A stretch of DNA of 64,000 nt from Paraglaciecola polaris LMG 21857 (GCF_000315055.1 NZ_BAER01000064.1:51086-115085); one strand, 5' to 3'. Counted from the first letter of the stretch, positions 1-10,046 are shown. The notes: a model not told the origin generated them from the letters alone. Numbers and translations are program-made.

Positions 1-1
1 T

Positions 2-583
2 GGATTTTATCATCTGGCAGCAGATTGGGAGTTATTGTCTATCACAGAATTCGAAATTCGCCATTTACACCTTGAAAATAATCAAAATGCCTACACCCAT
101 TTCATTAGGCAGAGATTAAAAGCATATATTCAAGGTAATGGCGTTTTGCCGCAGCTTGGCGGCAGAGATATACAGCTTCCAACCGGGCAATTTCAAATGG
201 TAGGGCGTGCATTATATATGGAGCGTTTATACCGTCAGGATACTGAATATCTTAATGAAATTATTATTGATGGAGATGAAAACTGGTTAGCGCGAGTCCC
301 GTTTTATGATGTGAATGTTACTTTAGTAGCAAATTGGCATTCGAGCGACGTTCAAACCGTAAATATCCTGCAACAAGCGATACAAACTGTTGAGAATGTT
401 GAGCAAGATTATTATGCTAGTTACCAAAGAGGCGTAATTGAAACATTAATGTTAGGTCGAAGCAGAATTCATGCATCGATGAGTGGTTCTAATAGCGGTG
501 TGGTTGGGCATAGCCCCTTGTCACCGTTTGAAGCGTCACGTACTACCGACGGTAGTGGGATTGAAGTAAATGTTCAGCCTTAA
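2..583 (+). CDS. unrecognised protein, 5' end outside the window
   Basis: The reading frame is open back to the first bases of the window and ends at TAA 581-583, so about 193 residues of a longer protein are visible. A TTG at 35 could start a 182-residue protein, but the in-frame residues before it (GFYHLAADWELL) read like normal protein, so I treat the gene as truncated by the window edge. I see no signal peptide, membrane segment or known motif. The last 40 residues are rich in Ser, Gly and Thr and look unstructured. It lies 97 bp before nadE in the same direction. Function unknown. Confidence 0.6.
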   Translation, partial: GFYHLAADWELLSITEFEIRHLHLENNQNAYTHFIRQRLKAYIQGNGVLPQLGGRDIQLPTGQFQMVGRALYMERLYRQDTEYLNEIIIDGDENWLARVPFYDVNVTLVANWHSSDVQTVNILQQAIQTVENVEQDYYASYQRGVIETLMLGRSRIHASMSGSNSGVVGHSPLSPFEASRTTDGSGIEVNVQP

Positions 584-680
584 CGAATACTGCTAATGCT
601 TGTTAATTGTATTGGCAAATTAAAAGTGAGCTATACGTTTGTCGCCATTAATATCGGTTTACCCATAAAGTGAGAATGAG

Positions 681-1511
681 ATGCACAAACAAGCGGTTAT
701 TGATCAAATGCGCGTGAAACCGCAAATTGATGTCGAGAGTGAAGTAACAATACGTGTAGAATTTATCAAAAACCAATTGATTACCTCAGGATTGCAAACG
801 TTGGTTCTTGGGATAAGTGGTGGTATTGACTCATGCACGCTTGGGCGAATGGCTCAGATTGCAGTGAATCAACTGAATTCACAGTCAAAAAAAGAGTACC
901 AATTTGTCGCCGTGCGATTGCCGTACAAGGTACAAGCTGATGAAGCTGATGCGCAGCTTTCCATTGATTTTATCCAGCCTAGTCAGTCGATCTCGGTCAA
1001 TGTGCAGCCTGGAGTTGATGCTATTGATGAACAAACTACTGAAGCACTAAAACAAGCAGGGTTATTACCCTCGAATGATAACAAGCGTGATTTTGTAAAA
1101 GGCAATGTAAAGGCCAGAGCGCGAATGATTGTTCAATACGAGATTGCGGGTATGTTAGACGGACTGGTTTTAGGCACAGATCATTCAGCCGAAAATATTA
1201 CCGGATTTTATACCAAGTACGGTGATGGGGCATGCGATTTAGCCCCACTATTTGGGCTGAATAAACGCCAAGTTCGACAGATTGCTAGCTATTTAGGCGC
1301 ACCAGACAATGTCGTTAATAAGCCACCTACTGCTGATTTAGAAAGCTTAAGTCCGCAAAAAGCTGACGAGCAAGCACTGGGAATGAGTTATGATAATATT
1401 GACGATTTTCTTGAAGGGAGGCCCGTGCCACAGCAAGTGACTGAACGCCTATTGGAAATTTATAAAAAGACGCAACACAAGCGTGTACCCATTCCAACAA
1501 TTTATGATTAA
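681..1511 (+). CDS. nadE: ammonia-dependent NAD+ synthetase NadE
   Basis: Makes NAD+ from deamido-NAD, ATP and ammonia, the last step of NAD synthesis, in the cytoplasm. The 276 residues match the E. coli-type short enzyme (about 275) and lack the N-terminal glutaminase domain of the long form, so it uses free ammonia. The ATP-pyrophosphatase P-loop SGGIDS is at residues 46-51, and [20 protein letters not shown], a conserved substrate-binding stretch, is near residue 165. The ATG at 681 follows a GAG-rich ribosome-binding site. The neighbour glnB starts 25 bp downstream, so the two probably share a transcript, which links NAD synthesis with nitrogen sensing. nadB lies nearby at 5372-6976 on the other strand. 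Confidence 0.95.
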   Translation: MHKQAVIDQMRVKPQIDVESEVTIRVEFIKNQLITSGLQTLVLGISGGIDSCTLGRMAQIAVNQLNSQSKKEYQFVAVRLPYKVQADEADAQLSIDFIQPSQSISVNVQPGVDAIDEQTTEALKQAGLLPSNDNKRDFVKGNVKARARMIVQYEIAGMLDGLVLGTDHSAENITGFYTKYGDGACDLAPLFGLNKRQVRQIASYLGAPDNVVNKPPTADLESLSPQKADEQALGMSYDNIDDFLEGRPVPQQVTERLLEIYKKTQHKRVPIPTIYD

Positions 1512-1874
<363 letters not shown>

Positions 1875-1901
1875 CTGTGTAGTGCTATGATTTAATAATA
1901 A

Positions 1902-1932
1902 AAAACGAGGCTAGCGGGCCTCGTTTTTTATT
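1902..1932. terminator. bidirectional terminator between glnB and slyD
   Basis: The arms AACGAGGC and GCCTCGTT enclose a TAGCGG loop, with an A-run before and a T-run after. The hairpin can therefore end glnB (plus strand) and slyD (minus strand), which converge here. Confidence 0.8.
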
Positions 1933-1944
1933 GAATCAGGTGTG

Positions 1945-2430
1945 TTAATGAGTATGTTCACATCCATCACCCGAATGAGGGTGACCATGGGCAATTTCTT
2001 CTTCTGTCGCGGAGCGTACTTCTAATATTTCTACGGCAAAGGTCAGCGTCAAGCCAGATAATGGGTGGTTGCCATCAACCACAACGATTTCATCATCTAC
2101 GTCAAGGATCATGACTGATTGTTCGCCCTCATCGGTTGTAGCTCTGAATGTCATACCTGCTTCAATTTCCATACCTTCGAACATAGAGCGCGGTACTTCC
2201 TGTACGAGAGTATCGTGACGTTCGCCATATGCTTGTTCGGGCGCGATATCAACAACGAACTTTTCACCAACCTGTTTGCCTTCCAAATGGTCTTCTAACC
2301 CTTGAATTAGGTAGTGACTGCCTTGCAAAAACACCATCGGTTCGGCTTCTTTTGATGAGTCGATTTGAGTGCCATCTGGGGCATTCACAGTGAAATGCAT
2401 AGTAACGACTGTGTTGGTGGTAATATTCAT
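1945..2430 (-). CDS. slyD: FKBP-type peptidyl-prolyl isomerase SlyD
   Basis: Cytoplasmic prolyl isomerase and chaperone that also binds nickel. The 161-residue protein has the FKBP fold split by the insert-in-flap domain (roughly residues 70-125), with the typical QGSHYLIQGLEDHLEGK stretch near residue 37. It ends in a short His/Cys-rich tail (HGHPHSGDGCEHTH), shorter than the E. coli metal tail. I place the start at the ATG at 2430 because GGA lies about 9 bases upstream and the family begins there; the frame stays open to 2460. Convergent with glnB. slyD is a common name for this group, but fkpB-like proteins differ mainly in lacking the metal tail. Confidence 0.85.
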   Translation of the reverse strand: MNITTNTVVTMHFTVNAPDGTQIDSSKEAEPMVFLQGSHYLIQGLEDHLEGKQVGEKFVVDIAPEQAYGERHDTLVQEVPRSMFEGMEIEAGMTFRATTDEGEQSVMILDVDDEIVVVDGNHPLSGLTLTFAVEILEVRSATEEEIAHGHPHSGDGCEHTH

Positions 2431-2498
2431 AGAGTATCCATAACGATTGTTGGCGAGCACATGAAATACCCGCCGATTAAAAATTTAGTATTAGTTTA

Positions 2499-3458
2499 TT
2501 ATTCTAATGAATATGGTAAGGATTGCACGGTAAATACCGTATCAGGGTGGGCTTTTAAGCGCATTTGTGAATTTACTTCCGTGTCATTTGCGACAACCGC
2601 CAAAAGCCAGCACTCTTCTCCTAAAGAAGCTGCACGTAACACAGTGCCGCCTCTGCGCCAGTTTTCGCCCGCAGGGGCTTCGAGAATATCGCCAGCAATG
2701 ACATTTGCCGCTTGAGACGCTTTAAGTATAAATGCGGCACGTTTGTTTTTACCTAAAAACTTGGTGCGTGCCACTACTTCTTGGCCCATATAGCAGCCTT
2801 TGCTAAAATTGATCCCTTCAACCGCTTGCAGATTCATCATTTGCGGTACAAATTCGTTGCTCGTTACGGTACTTAATTGCGCGAGTCCTGCTTGAATATC
2901 AAGTACTTCCCACAAGGTGCTATTAGCAAACACGAAACTTGAATGTGCTGCAAGTTTTGCCTGACCGTCTTTAGAAAGAATGAGCATAAATCGAGGATTG
3001 GGATAGGTCAATGCCATGACGACGCCGTTGGCATTGCTGAAGGTTTGCCGATGTTCAAACGGTACATCACCAAATAATTCACTGATCGCCGATTCCAATT
3101 GTGGGCCTTGCCCTCCAAAACATGCCCATTGTTCTGTTTGCTCTGAAAAGTCGACTTTGGCAAATACGCCGTATTTTTTAAGTTCAGGCAAAGACACGGC
3201 GCTACTTTCTTTGTGGCTCACTAAAAGTACCGACTCATCATGCGCTAACGCGTAAAAAACATTCCAAGTCTTACCTTTAAAGTCACAGTGGCAGCCTAGA
3301 AGGGCTTCATGAGCACTCAATTGTGTCATATCAGTAGTGACTTGGCCTTGTAAGTACTTAATGCGTTCTTCACCACTGACGTTTACTACGCTTAAGTCGT
3401 CTAATAGGCAAATGAAATCAGCTGGGATATTGGCCGCGGTATCGATAGTGTTTATCAC
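2499..3458 (-). CDS. ygfZ: folate-binding tRNA-modifying protein YgfZ
   Basis: Tetrahydrofolate-dependent protein of the glycine-cleavage T-protein fold, needed for maintenance of certain Fe-S enzymes such as the tRNA methylthiotransferase MiaB. The family signature KGCYMGQE is at residues 220-227 with the essential Cys222, and the 319-residue length is normal. The start is GTG at 3458. It diverges from sdhE across 159 bp; ygfZ beside sdhE/ygfX is a conserved arrangement in gammaproteobacteria, and both encode factors that support flavin or Fe-S respiratory enzymes. Confidence 0.9.
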   Translation of the reverse strand: MINTIDTAANIPADFICLLDDLSVVNVSGEERIKYLQGQVTTDMTQLSAHEALLGCHCDFKGKTWNVFYALAHDESVLLVSHKESSAVSLPELKKYGVFAKVDFSEQTEQWACFGGQGPQLESAISELFGDVPFEHRQTFSNANGVVMALTYPNPRFMLILSKDGQAKLAAHSSFVFANSTLWEVLDIQAGLAQLSTVTSNEFVPQMMNLQAVEGINFSKGCYMGQEVVARTKFLGKNKRAAFILKASQAANVIAGDILEAPAGENWRRGGTVLRAASLGEECWLLAVVANDTEVNSQMRLKAHPDTVFTVQSLPYSLE

Positions 3459-3617
3459 AGGTTCTTATCTCTGTTGGAAAGCATAATTGCTAAATAATAT
3501 GAGGCTTAATTACTAATAAGCAAGGGTAAGTTGTGAGAAAGCAATCGCACTACGGAGAAGGATTCAAGTGTTAAAAATATGGTAAACTGCAGATGAATTT
3601 TCACAATAGGACGATCC

Positions 3618-3869
3618 ATGTTTACCAAACAAAGATATGCGCGCTTGAAATGGGCTTGTCGGCGCGGAATGTTAGAGCTAGATGTTATCTTTATGCCGTT
3701 TGTAGATGACGGCTTTAATGATTTATCAGAAGCAGATAAAGTTATTTTTGAGAGCTTGCTTACCAGTGATGATCCAGATCTTTACGCTTGGTTAATGGGG
3801 CATCAGGCTTGTCATAATGCAGATTACAAGCGCCTTATCGAACATATTCTTAGTCGTGTCAAAGTATAG
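3618..3869 (+). CDS. sdhE: FAD assembly factor SdhE
   Basis: Small cytoplasmic factor that promotes covalent attachment of FAD to succinate dehydrogenase and fumarate reductase flavoproteins. The 83-residue protein carries the RRGM motif at residues 15-18, which contains the RGxxE-type contact, and the family-typical acidic/aromatic C-terminal half (YAWLMG). Older databases call it CptB or an antitoxin. Its 3' end overlaps the next gene, so translation is probably coupled. Confidence 0.92.
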   Translation: MFTKQRYARLKWACRRGMLELDVIFMPFVDDGFNDLSEADKVIFESLLTSDDPDLYAWLMGHQACHNADYKRLIEHILSRVKV

Positions 3870-4332
3870 AATTGAAGTAAAACCTTCAGCAATACAGACT
3901 AAAATAGCCTGTATTGCCTATGCGGTAATGGTTGCCAGCGTGTTTGTATGGCAACCAAATGTTTTCACTTATCAACTGTTAGTACAAAGTACTTTGCTCT
4001 TACTTATATCTGTCTACTTCCTGTGGCGTTGGCTCAACCGAGAAAAATGCGACTTTGTTGTGCAGGTCAGCTACCTAGGGGAATGGAATTACCTCGATCA
4101 ACGTGATGACGCTAATTGGTGGATAGGAGAGCAGTCTAAAATGTTTGCTGGTTTGTTGTGGGTGCAATTGATACCGTTTTTAAAACGTAATCAGCCAAAC
4201 GTCGGGTCATCAGCTTGTTGGTGTTGGATATATCAGGATAGGGTGAACGAACAAGATTATCGTAGGTTGTGTCGTTGTATTATAGCCGCCCAGCAGCGCA
4301 GAGAAAAAGTAGATACGAATGCAAAACTTTGA
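3856..4332 (+). CDS. YgfX-like inner-membrane protein
   Basis: Predicted 158-residue protein with two adjacent membrane helices near the N terminus (around TKIACIAYAVMVASVFVW and LLVQSTLLLLISVYFLWRW) and a soluble tail. This topology and its place directly after sdhE match YgfX/CptA of E. coli, described as the partner gene of sdhE. Sequence identity to YgfX is weak by eye, so the call leans on context. The start is uncertain: GTG at 3856 overlaps sdhE by 14 bases, and ATG at 3817 in the same frame would overlap by 53. Confidence 0.7.
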   Translation: MSKYRIEVKPSAIQTKIACIAYAVMVASVFVWQPNVFTYQLLVQSTLLLLISVYFLWRWLNREKCDFVVQVSYLGEWNYLDQRDDANWWIGEQSKMFAGLLWVQLIPFLKRNQPNVGSSACWCWIYQDRVNEQDYRRLCRCIIAAQQRREKVDTNAKL

Positions 4333-4392
4333 TTATATAATGATGAAATGCAAGCCATTCATTTATATTGCCCTCTATAGCAGCTATGTTGA

Positions 4393-5379
4393 ATGACGGC
4401 ACTAGTGACCCTTAGTAAGCTCCCAAGTACGGCTAACTTATTGTTACGAGCAGCACTGAAACGCGACCGGTTTTCTCATTTTATAACGTCAAATGACGTT
4501 TTACCTGCCACTGTACTGAGTTACGCACCCAAACAGATGAATAGGTTAAAAATTGACGCGTTTCATGCGGTCACTCAGTGGAACGTCCCAGCGTTGCATC
4601 CATGCTATTTGCACGTAATGAGCTTTCCGCTGCATTTAATGTTAATGCTGGATAAAGGATTTCCCTTTTCCTTGTTAGGATTAGTGCATATCAGTAATGA
4701 AATTATGCAGTCTCGGCCTATAAGTGCTGATGAGGATTGTGTTTTTTGTTGTTACTTCGGGAACTTAAAGTTACACCCTAAGGGTTATACATTTTCGATT
4801 CACACTGAGGTGCGGGTCAAAAATCAGCTATGTTGGTCATCGGTCAGCACCTATTTATATCGTCGTGCCCATACTGGCTATCAGGCATTGCTTGATAAAG
4901 AGGCCTATGCAGAGCCTGATAGCCAAACCTCACCAGCATCTGAGTTCGTAACAGCAAATCAAGCTGATAACGGAATTAGGGAAGAAAAGACGGTTGCGAT
5001 TGAGCAAAGTTGGCTTTTAGAGCCTGCATTAGGACGCCAATACGCAAGAGTTTCCGGTGATTACAATCCAATTCATCTTACAAAAATAAGTGCAAGACTA
5101 TTTGGTTTTAAGCGCGCTATTGCACACGGTATGTGGTCGAAATCCCGTTGCTTGTCGGCAATTGAGCACATTGAGACAGGGATATTTAACCAGGCATTTG
5201 AAACAGGTGTTCAATTTAGCAAGCCGGCTTTATTACCTAGCAATGTTATATTTTTGGCAAACTTAAACAAAAAAATAGGTTGTGATGAACAGGGTGCAAA
5301 CAAACTACACATAAATTTTTTATTAAGCGGTGCGGGTGGCGGTACTCCCCACCTAAGTGGGAAGTTGCACACTATTTAG
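4393..5379 (+). CDS. MaoC-like hotdog-fold hydratase
   Basis: The C-terminal half carries the (R)-hydratase 2 signature: [12 protein letters not shown] (about residues 217-228) followed by [12 protein letters not shown], where the Asp and His are the catalytic pair of MaoC-type enoyl-CoA hydratases. The N-terminal half (residues 1-170) looks like a second, degenerate hotdog domain, as in two-domain MaoC proteins. Probable substrates are acyl-CoA or acyl-carrier-protein thioesters; which one is not visible. The protein has 328 residues and no signal peptide. It starts 60 bp after the YgfX-like gene and its last 8 bases overlap the convergent nadB stop. Confidence 0.8.
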   Translation: MTALVTLSKLPSTANLLLRAALKRDRFSHFITSNDVLPATVLSYAPKQMNRLKIDAFHAVTQWNVPALHPCYLHVMSFPLHLMLMLDKGFPFSLLGLVHISNEIMQSRPISADEDCVFCCYFGNLKLHPKGYTFSIHTEVRVKNQLCWSSVSTYLYRRAHTGYQALLDKEAYAEPDSQTSPASEFVTANQADNGIREEKTVAIEQSWLLEPALGRQYARVSGDYNPIHLTKISARLFGFKRAIAHGMWSKSRCLSAIEHIETGIFNQAFETGVQFSKPALLPSNVIFLANLNKKIGCDEQGANKLHINFLLSGAGGGTPHLSGKLHTI

Positions 5380-6976
5380 TGACCTTTCCAGGAATAATTG
5401 ATGGGCTGGAGTTCTCGAGTAAGTCAGGATAGTCCAAATTATAATGTAATCCACGACTTTCTTTGCGCTGCTGAGCACATTTAACGATCAACTCGGCCAC
5501 CGTTAGTAGGTTGCGCAGTTCTAACAAATTGTTACTGACTCTGAAGTAAGAATAGTACTCATCCACTTCTTGTTTTAGTAACTCTATGCGATGCTGCGCC
5601 CGAGCTAAGCGTTTGTTCGTGCGCACTATGCCCACATAGTCCCACATAAAAAGCCGCAGTTCGTGCCAATTGTGTTGGATGATGACTTCTTCGTCCGAAT
5701 CTCCCACTTGAGACTCATCCCATGGCTGAATATCTTCACGAGAGTCTTTGTCGCCAAGGCGTTGAATAATATGATCGGCGGCAGAGTGGGCAAATACAAT
5801 ACACTCAAGTAATGAGTTGCTGGCCATTCGGTTCGCGCCATGCAAGCCTGTGTAGGCTACTTCACCTAAGGCATAGAGGTTATCTATGTCAGTTTTTGCA
5901 TTGAAATCCGTTACCACGCCACCACAGCTATAATGAGCCGCAGGTACCACAGGTATTGGCTGTCGCGTAATGTCTATACCCAACGCTCGACACTTGCGAT
6001 AGATATTGGGAAAGTGCTTTTTGATGAAATCTGCTGGTTTGTGACTGATGTCTAAATACATACAGTCAGCACCAAGGCGCTTCATTTCGAAATCGATCGC
6101 ACGTGCCACTATGTCCCGAGGTGCTAGATCACCTCGTTCGTCAAACTTTTGCATAAACGGGCTGCCATCCGCATGGCATAAAAAAGCACCTTCACCACGT
6201 AGGGCTTCACTAATAAGAAAGTTTCGGGCTTCTGGATGAAACAGACAAGTTGGATGGAATTGGTTGAATTCCATATTTGCTACGCTACATCCTGCACGCC
6301 ATGCCATAGCAATACCATCACCGCTTGATACGTCGGGGTTTGAGGTGTACTGATATACCTTGCTGGCGCCCCCAGTAGCTAAAGCGGTGAACTTACTACG
6401 GATAACTTCCACGTGCTCGTGTTTGCGATTCCACACATACGCTCCCAGTAATTTGTTAGGGGAGTCGGAACTTTTTATCAGATCAACAGCATTGTAGCGT
6501 TCAAAAATGTGTATGTTTGGATGGTGTTTGACTGCTTCAATTAAGGTTACTTGCACCGCCTCTCCGGTGGCATCGGCAGCGTGCAGTATACGCCTATGGC
6601 TATGCCCCCCTTCTCTGGTTAAGTGATATCGTTGCTCCCCATCACTGCTATCAGTCATTTGATCAAACGGCATACCAAAATCAATCAGCCACTGCATGCA
6701 AGCTTTAGCGCGAGATGCAGTGAAGTGCACGGCTTTTTCATCACATAAACCAGCGCCGGCCATAAGCGTGTCTTTTACGTGGGATTCGATAGAATCATCT
6801 TCGTCGAAAACGGCTGCTATGCCTCCTTGGGCATAGCGAGTTGAACCTTCAGCCAAGCTGCTTTTACTTAACACGATAATCTGACAGTGCTCTGCAAGTT
6901 TTAGGGCTAAGCTGAGGCCAGCAGCGCCGCTGCCTATAATTAGTACGTCACAACGATGTTCAACAGTGGAGTGCAT
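5372..6976 (-). CDS. nadB: L-aspartate oxidase NadB
   Basis: Flavoprotein that oxidises L-aspartate to iminoaspartate, the first step of de novo NAD synthesis. The FAD-binding motif GSGAAG is at residues 15-20, the STRYAQGG loop follows, and HPTCL and RGEGAF mark the substrate domain. The 534-residue length is close to E. coli (540). I chose ATG at 6976 because it aligns residue for residue with the E. coli start (MNTLPEHSCDVLII); an in-frame TTG at 7015 would add 13 residues. Divergent from rpoE, a conserved arrangement in gammaproteobacteria. Confidence 0.95.
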   Translation of the reverse strand: MHSTVEHRCDVLIIGSGAAGLSLALKLAEHCQIIVLSKSSLAEGSTRYAQGGIAAVFDEDDSIESHVKDTLMAGAGLCDEKAVHFTASRAKACMQWLIDFGMPFDQMTDSSDGEQRYHLTREGGHSHRRILHAADATGEAVQVTLIEAVKHHPNIHIFERYNAVDLIKSSDSPNKLLGAYVWNRKHEHVEVIRSKFTALATGGASKVYQYTSNPDVSSGDGIAMAWRAGCSVANMEFNQFHPTCLFHPEARNFLISEALRGEGAFLCHADGSPFMQKFDERGDLAPRDIVARAIDFEMKRLGADCMYLDISHKPADFIKKHFPNIYRKCRALGIDITRQPIPVVPAAHYSCGGVVTDFNAKTDIDNLYALGEVAYTGLHGANRMASNSLLECIVFAHSAADHIIQRLGDKDSREDIQPWDESQVGDSDEEVIIQHNWHELRLFMWDYVGIVRTNKRLARAQHRIELLKQEVDEYYSYFRVSNNLLELRNLLTVAELIVKCAQQRKESRGLHYNLDYPDLLENSSPSIIPGKVTK

Positions 6977-7125
6977 AGGGTAAACTACACCAATAATGCC
7001 AATAGAGGGTGGCAATACTAATTAATGTAGTGAAAAATACAATGACATTAGGGGATTGATGTCGCGATTGCCCATCGTGAATGAAGAATGTTTCGAATTT
7101 ATTTCGAAAATAAATTCTTACAAAA

Positions 7126-7155
7126 CGAACTTATTGCAAATAGCATGGTCAATTA
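7126..7155 (+). promoter_or_regulatory. sigma-E promoter of rpoE
   Basis: CGAACTT at 7126-7132 matches the sigma-E -35 (GGAACTT) in six of seven bases. Exactly 16 bases later TCAAT (7149-7153) matches the -10 region (TCAAA/TCTGA type), the spacing of the E. coli rpoH P3 promoter. It lies about 50 bases before the rpoE start, so sigma-E probably drives its own operon. I infer this from motif and position only. Confidence 0.65.
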
Positions 7156-7206
7156 TAGTGCTTGCATGAGCCAGAATAAATATTTGTAGCAGGAGTATTG
7201 GCTCGA

Positions 7207-7785
7207 ATGAGCGAGCAGTTAACAGATCAGCAAATTGTTGAGAAAGTGCAACGTGGAGATAAAGACGCATTTGGATTGTTGGTCGTTAAGTACCAACACA
7301 AAGTTGCTTATTTAGTATCACGATATGTGAAGAACTCCGGTGACGTTGCGGACGTAGCACAAGAAGCCTTTATTAAAGCTTACCGTGCATTACCTAATTT
7401 TAGGGGCGATAGCGCATTTTACACCTGGTTATATCGAATAGCCGTAAATAGCGCTAAAAATTATTTAGTCTCGCAAGGCAGAAAGCCCCCAGCGAGTGAT
7501 GTAGATGCAGAAGATGCGGATTTCTATGATGGCAGTGATGCCTTGAAAGAAAATAATTCGCCAGAAAAAAGTTTAATGTCGGATCAAATGGAAAAATTAT
7601 TGTTTGATACGATGGATAAGTTACCCGAGGATTTACGTATGGCCATAAGCCTACGTGAATTAGAGGGATTAAGTTACGAAGAAATTGCCAACGTGATGGA
7701 TTGTCCTGTAGGGACTGTTCGTTCACGAATATTCAGAGCTCGAGAAGCGCTGGATAAGGTGATTCAGCCTTTGTTGCAACGCTAA
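7207..7785 (+). CDS. rpoE: RNA polymerase sigma-E factor
   Basis: ECF-type sigma factor for envelope stress. The 192 residues match the E. coli protein (191) along their length. Region 2 (about residues 10-90) includes DVAQEAFIKAYRAL and the FYTWLYRIAVN stretch; region 4 (about 130-185) includes the helix-turn-helix LSYEEIANVMDCPVGTVRSR. AGGAG at 7191-7195 fits ATG 7207 (11 bases) and not the in-frame TTG at 7198, which would be only 2 bases away. It heads the rseABC operon and is preceded by a sigma-E-type promoter. Confidence 0.97.
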   Translation: MSEQLTDQQIVEKVQRGDKDAFGLLVVKYQHKVAYLVSRYVKNSGDVADVAQEAFIKAYRALPNFRGDSAFYTWLYRIAVNSAKNYLVSQGRKPPASDVDAEDADFYDGSDALKENNSPEKSLMSDQMEKLLFDTMDKLPEDLRMAISLRELEGLSYEEIANVMDCPVGTVRSRIFRAREALDKVIQPLLQR

Positions 7786-7804
7786 CAAAGGCAAGAACGG
7801 CAGA

Positions 7805-7841
7805 TGCATCGCTAGTATTCTTAATATATGCGAGCGATGCA
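7805..7841 (+). other. inverted repeat between rpoE and rseA
   Basis: TGCATCGCT at 7805-7813 pairs perfectly with AGCGATGCA at 7833-7841 around a 19-base loop. No T-run follows, so it is not a classical terminator; it may be an mRNA structure that sets rpoE and rseA levels apart, or chance. Confidence 0.4.
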
Positions 7842-7917
7842 GCTGTAACAGTAATTTGAGATAGATTTTTATTTCAAGTAACAGTTTATTTAAGCGTATA
7901 TTCAGGAAGCTTGTTAT

Positions 7918-8520
7918 ATGTCGCAAAAAATTGAAAATTTATCTGCACTAGTTGATGGTGAGTTACACGACGAACAGTTACTAGATGCAATAAAGAATGA
8001 TGCTGAGCTAGCTAGTAAATGGCAGAGTTATCATATAATTCGCGATGGTCTTCGTAAAGAAATGGCTGCGCAAATCAACATTGATATTGCTGCAAATGTA
8101 GCAGCAGCTCTTGCATCAGAGCCTGCGATTCTTGCGCCGAAAAAATCATGGCGTGATCTACCTTTAATCGGTTCTGTGGTACCCTTTGCTAAACAAGGTG
8201 GGCAAATGGCCGTTGCGGCGTCAGTCGCTGTCGCCATGATAATTGGTGTGCAACAATTCAATCAAGCTGATGTCGAACAGCCTTTTAATTCAGCTCCGGC
8301 GTTATTGGGTATTCAAGGTGGTTTGTCACCGGTTAGCTTAGAGCAAACACGTACGTTGCCAAGAGCTGATGCATCTGAACAGCGCCGTGTCATTAACGCC
8401 TACTTAAACGACCACAAGCAGCAATTGCGTTTCAAGGCCGCTCCGGTCCAAGACGAATCTGAAGTAGAGTTATATGATACCGAACAGCCAAATAACGTTG
8501 AAAACATACCGCAAAGATAA
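7918..8520 (+). CDS. rseA: anti-sigma-E factor RseA
   Basis: Inner-membrane protein that holds sigma-E and releases it after sequential cleavage by DegS and RseP. The N-terminal cytoplasmic domain (residues 1-95) begins with the conserved ENLSALVDGE and includes WQSYHIIRDGLRKE, the sigma-binding helices. One membrane helix follows at about residues 98-117 (MAVAASVAVAMIIG), and the rest is periplasmic and Gln-rich. The protein has 200 residues versus 216 in E. coli. AGGAAG at 7904-7909 serves ATG 7918. Its 3' end overlaps rseB. Confidence 0.93.
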   Translation: MSQKIENLSALVDGELHDEQLLDAIKNDAELASKWQSYHIIRDGLRKEMAAQINIDIAANVAAALASEPAILAPKKSWRDLPLIGSVVPFAKQGGQMAVAASVAVAMIIGVQQFNQADVEQPFNSAPALLGIQGGLSPVSLEQTRTLPRADASEQRRVINAYLNDHKQQLRFKAAPVQDESEVELYDTEQPNNVENIPQR

Positions 8521-9562
8521 ATTTTCTAAATTCATTAGGCAGATAGCATTCGTCTGCCTAATGCCTTTATCCTTTTCCAGTATTGGGCAAGTGACTGATG
8601 ATGCTCAGGATAATCTTTCTGTTAATTTGCCGTCTCCCTCTTATACTCAAGAAGTTGAAGCCTTTCCTTCAGATAGTGCTGTTGGCTGGCTGCAAAAAAT
8701 GGCCTATGCCCACAGTAATTTAAATTACAGTATTTCTTTTGTTTTGCTTAAACCCGGCGTGGATTCACAGCCTTATTTATGGCGCCATGGCGTGGATGCT
8801 CTAGGTGCCAAAATGGAGCAACTCAACTTACTTAACGGACCTGGTCGCGAAGTTGTGCGCATTGGCAACAAAGTCAGCTATTTTGAACCTAATGTACCGC
8901 CCTATAGTTTGCAGTCAAATGTAATTAATGGTCCGTTTCCTAGTGAGTTTTTTCAACGCCCAGAGGAAATCGAGGACAGTTATGATTTTGTCATGGTTGG
9001 CCGTAGTCGGGTATCTGGACGTGCAGCACAGCAAATTCGTATCGTCAGCAAAGATAAATCACGTTTCGGCATGAATGTATGGTTAGATCAAGAAACTGGC
9101 TTAATGCTTAAATTGAATTTAGTGGACTTGAACGGCCAGTTGTTGGAACAAATTCAAGTAACGGCTTGTAATGTGACGGAGCAACCTGATGACTTCTTTG
9201 ACAAAGTAGAACCCGCTATGCTGCCAGAAGTATTAAAGCTTAGACCGCAAACACATGCTAAAGCCATATGGAATATAGCCTATATGCCCGTAGGAATGGT
9301 TGAGGTTAAACGCGATATTCATCGCTTACCCATAACAGGTCAATCCGTTGAGTACGTGATGCTAAGTGATGGTTTAGTCGATGTATCTATTTATATGCGT
9401 GAAAGCCAAAATGATGGAGTCAATCAAGATATTTTACTGCGTCACGAGTCGGATACCTTACTAACGTTGAACCAAGGCAAACTCAATGTCACCGTCGTTG
9501 GGAAACTTCCCCCTGAAACGGCCAGCCATATAGCGAATTCCATTCATCTAGCGACCAATTAA
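8498..9562 (+). CDS. rseB: sigma-E regulatory protein RseB/MucB
   Basis: Periplasmic sensor of mislocalised lipoproteins and LPS that binds RseA and shields it from DegS. After a cleavable N-terminal signal segment (AFVCLMPLSFSS), the large MucB domain shows the family stretches WLQKMAYAHSNLNYSISF and GPGREVVRIGNKVSYFEP; the small C-terminal domain ends with VVGKLPPETA. The start is uncertain. TTG at 8498 gives a compact signal peptide beginning MKTYRKDKF, and ATG at 8474 in the same frame adds eight residues; both overlap rseA. The gene is followed 1 bp later by rseC. Confidence 0.9.
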   Translation: MKTYRKDKFSKFIRQIAFVCLMPLSFSSIGQVTDDAQDNLSVNLPSPSYTQEVEAFPSDSAVGWLQKMAYAHSNLNYSISFVLLKPGVDSQPYLWRHGVDALGAKMEQLNLLNGPGREVVRIGNKVSYFEPNVPPYSLQSNVINGPFPSEFFQRPEEIEDSYDFVMVGRSRVSGRAAQQIRIVSKDKSRFGMNVWLDQETGLMLKLNLVDLNGQLLEQIQVTACNVTEQPDDFFDKVEPAMLPEVLKLRPQTHAKAIWNIAYMPVGMVEVKRDIHRLPITGQSVEYVMLSDGLVDVSIYMRESQNDGVNQDILLRHESDTLLTLNQGKLNVTVVGKLPPETASHIANSIHLATN

Positions 9563-9563
9563 T

Positions 9564-10046
9564 ATGATTGAAGAAGTCGGAACCGTTATTGATGTTCAAT
9601 CACAACATGGGCAGCAAATTATAAAAATAGCGACTCAGGTTAAATCGACCTGTGGTAGTTGCCATGCAAAAGATAACTGCGGAACGGGCGTTATAGCAAG
9701 GGCGTTAGCAAATAAACGTGATGCTTTGTGGCTGAAATGTGATGAAGCCGTAGCCATAGGACAAGAGGTGAAATTGGGTGTTCCAGAGGCGATGCTGTTG
9801 AACGCATCGGTATTGGTTTACATTTTGCCACTTTTTTCATTGATTGGATTTGCTATCGTAAGTTCCATGTTGTTTACCAGTGAAGGCTGGGTGATCTTAT
9901 TTTCTTTGTTGGGAGCGACTTTCAGTTTTTTAGGCGTAAAACGTTATATAGCAAAGCATAGTAAAGGCCAATTTGAGCCCATGTTATTAGCCGTGTTACC
10001 TAGTTTAAAAACCAAGGTAGATTGTATCGACGTGTCAATGATTTAA
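9564..10046 (+). CDS. rseC: SoxR-reducing/RseC family protein
   Basis: Small inner-membrane protein with an N-terminal cysteine cluster (CGSCHAKDNCGTG, residues 31-43) that probably carries redox metal. Two membrane helices follow (ASVLVYILPLFSLIGFAIVSS and VILFSLLGATFSFLG), as in E. coli RseC (159 residues; here 160). Family members modulate sigma-E or form part of the system reducing SoxR. Last gene of the rpoE-rseABC operon; no degP/mucD gene follows in this genome segment. Confidence 0.9.
   Translation: MIEEVGTVIDVQSQHGQQIIKIATQVKSTCGSCHAKDNCGTGVIARALANKRDALWLKCDEAVAIGQEVKLGVPEAMLLNASVLVYILPLFSLIGFAIVSSMLFTSEGWVILFSLLGATFSFLGVKRYIAKHSKGQFEPMLLAVLPSLKTKVDCIDVSMI

Noticed and set aside
2365..2715. 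A 116-residue plus-strand frame opposite slyD and ygfZ
   Set aside because: It overlaps two conserved genes on the other strand and has no family signature.
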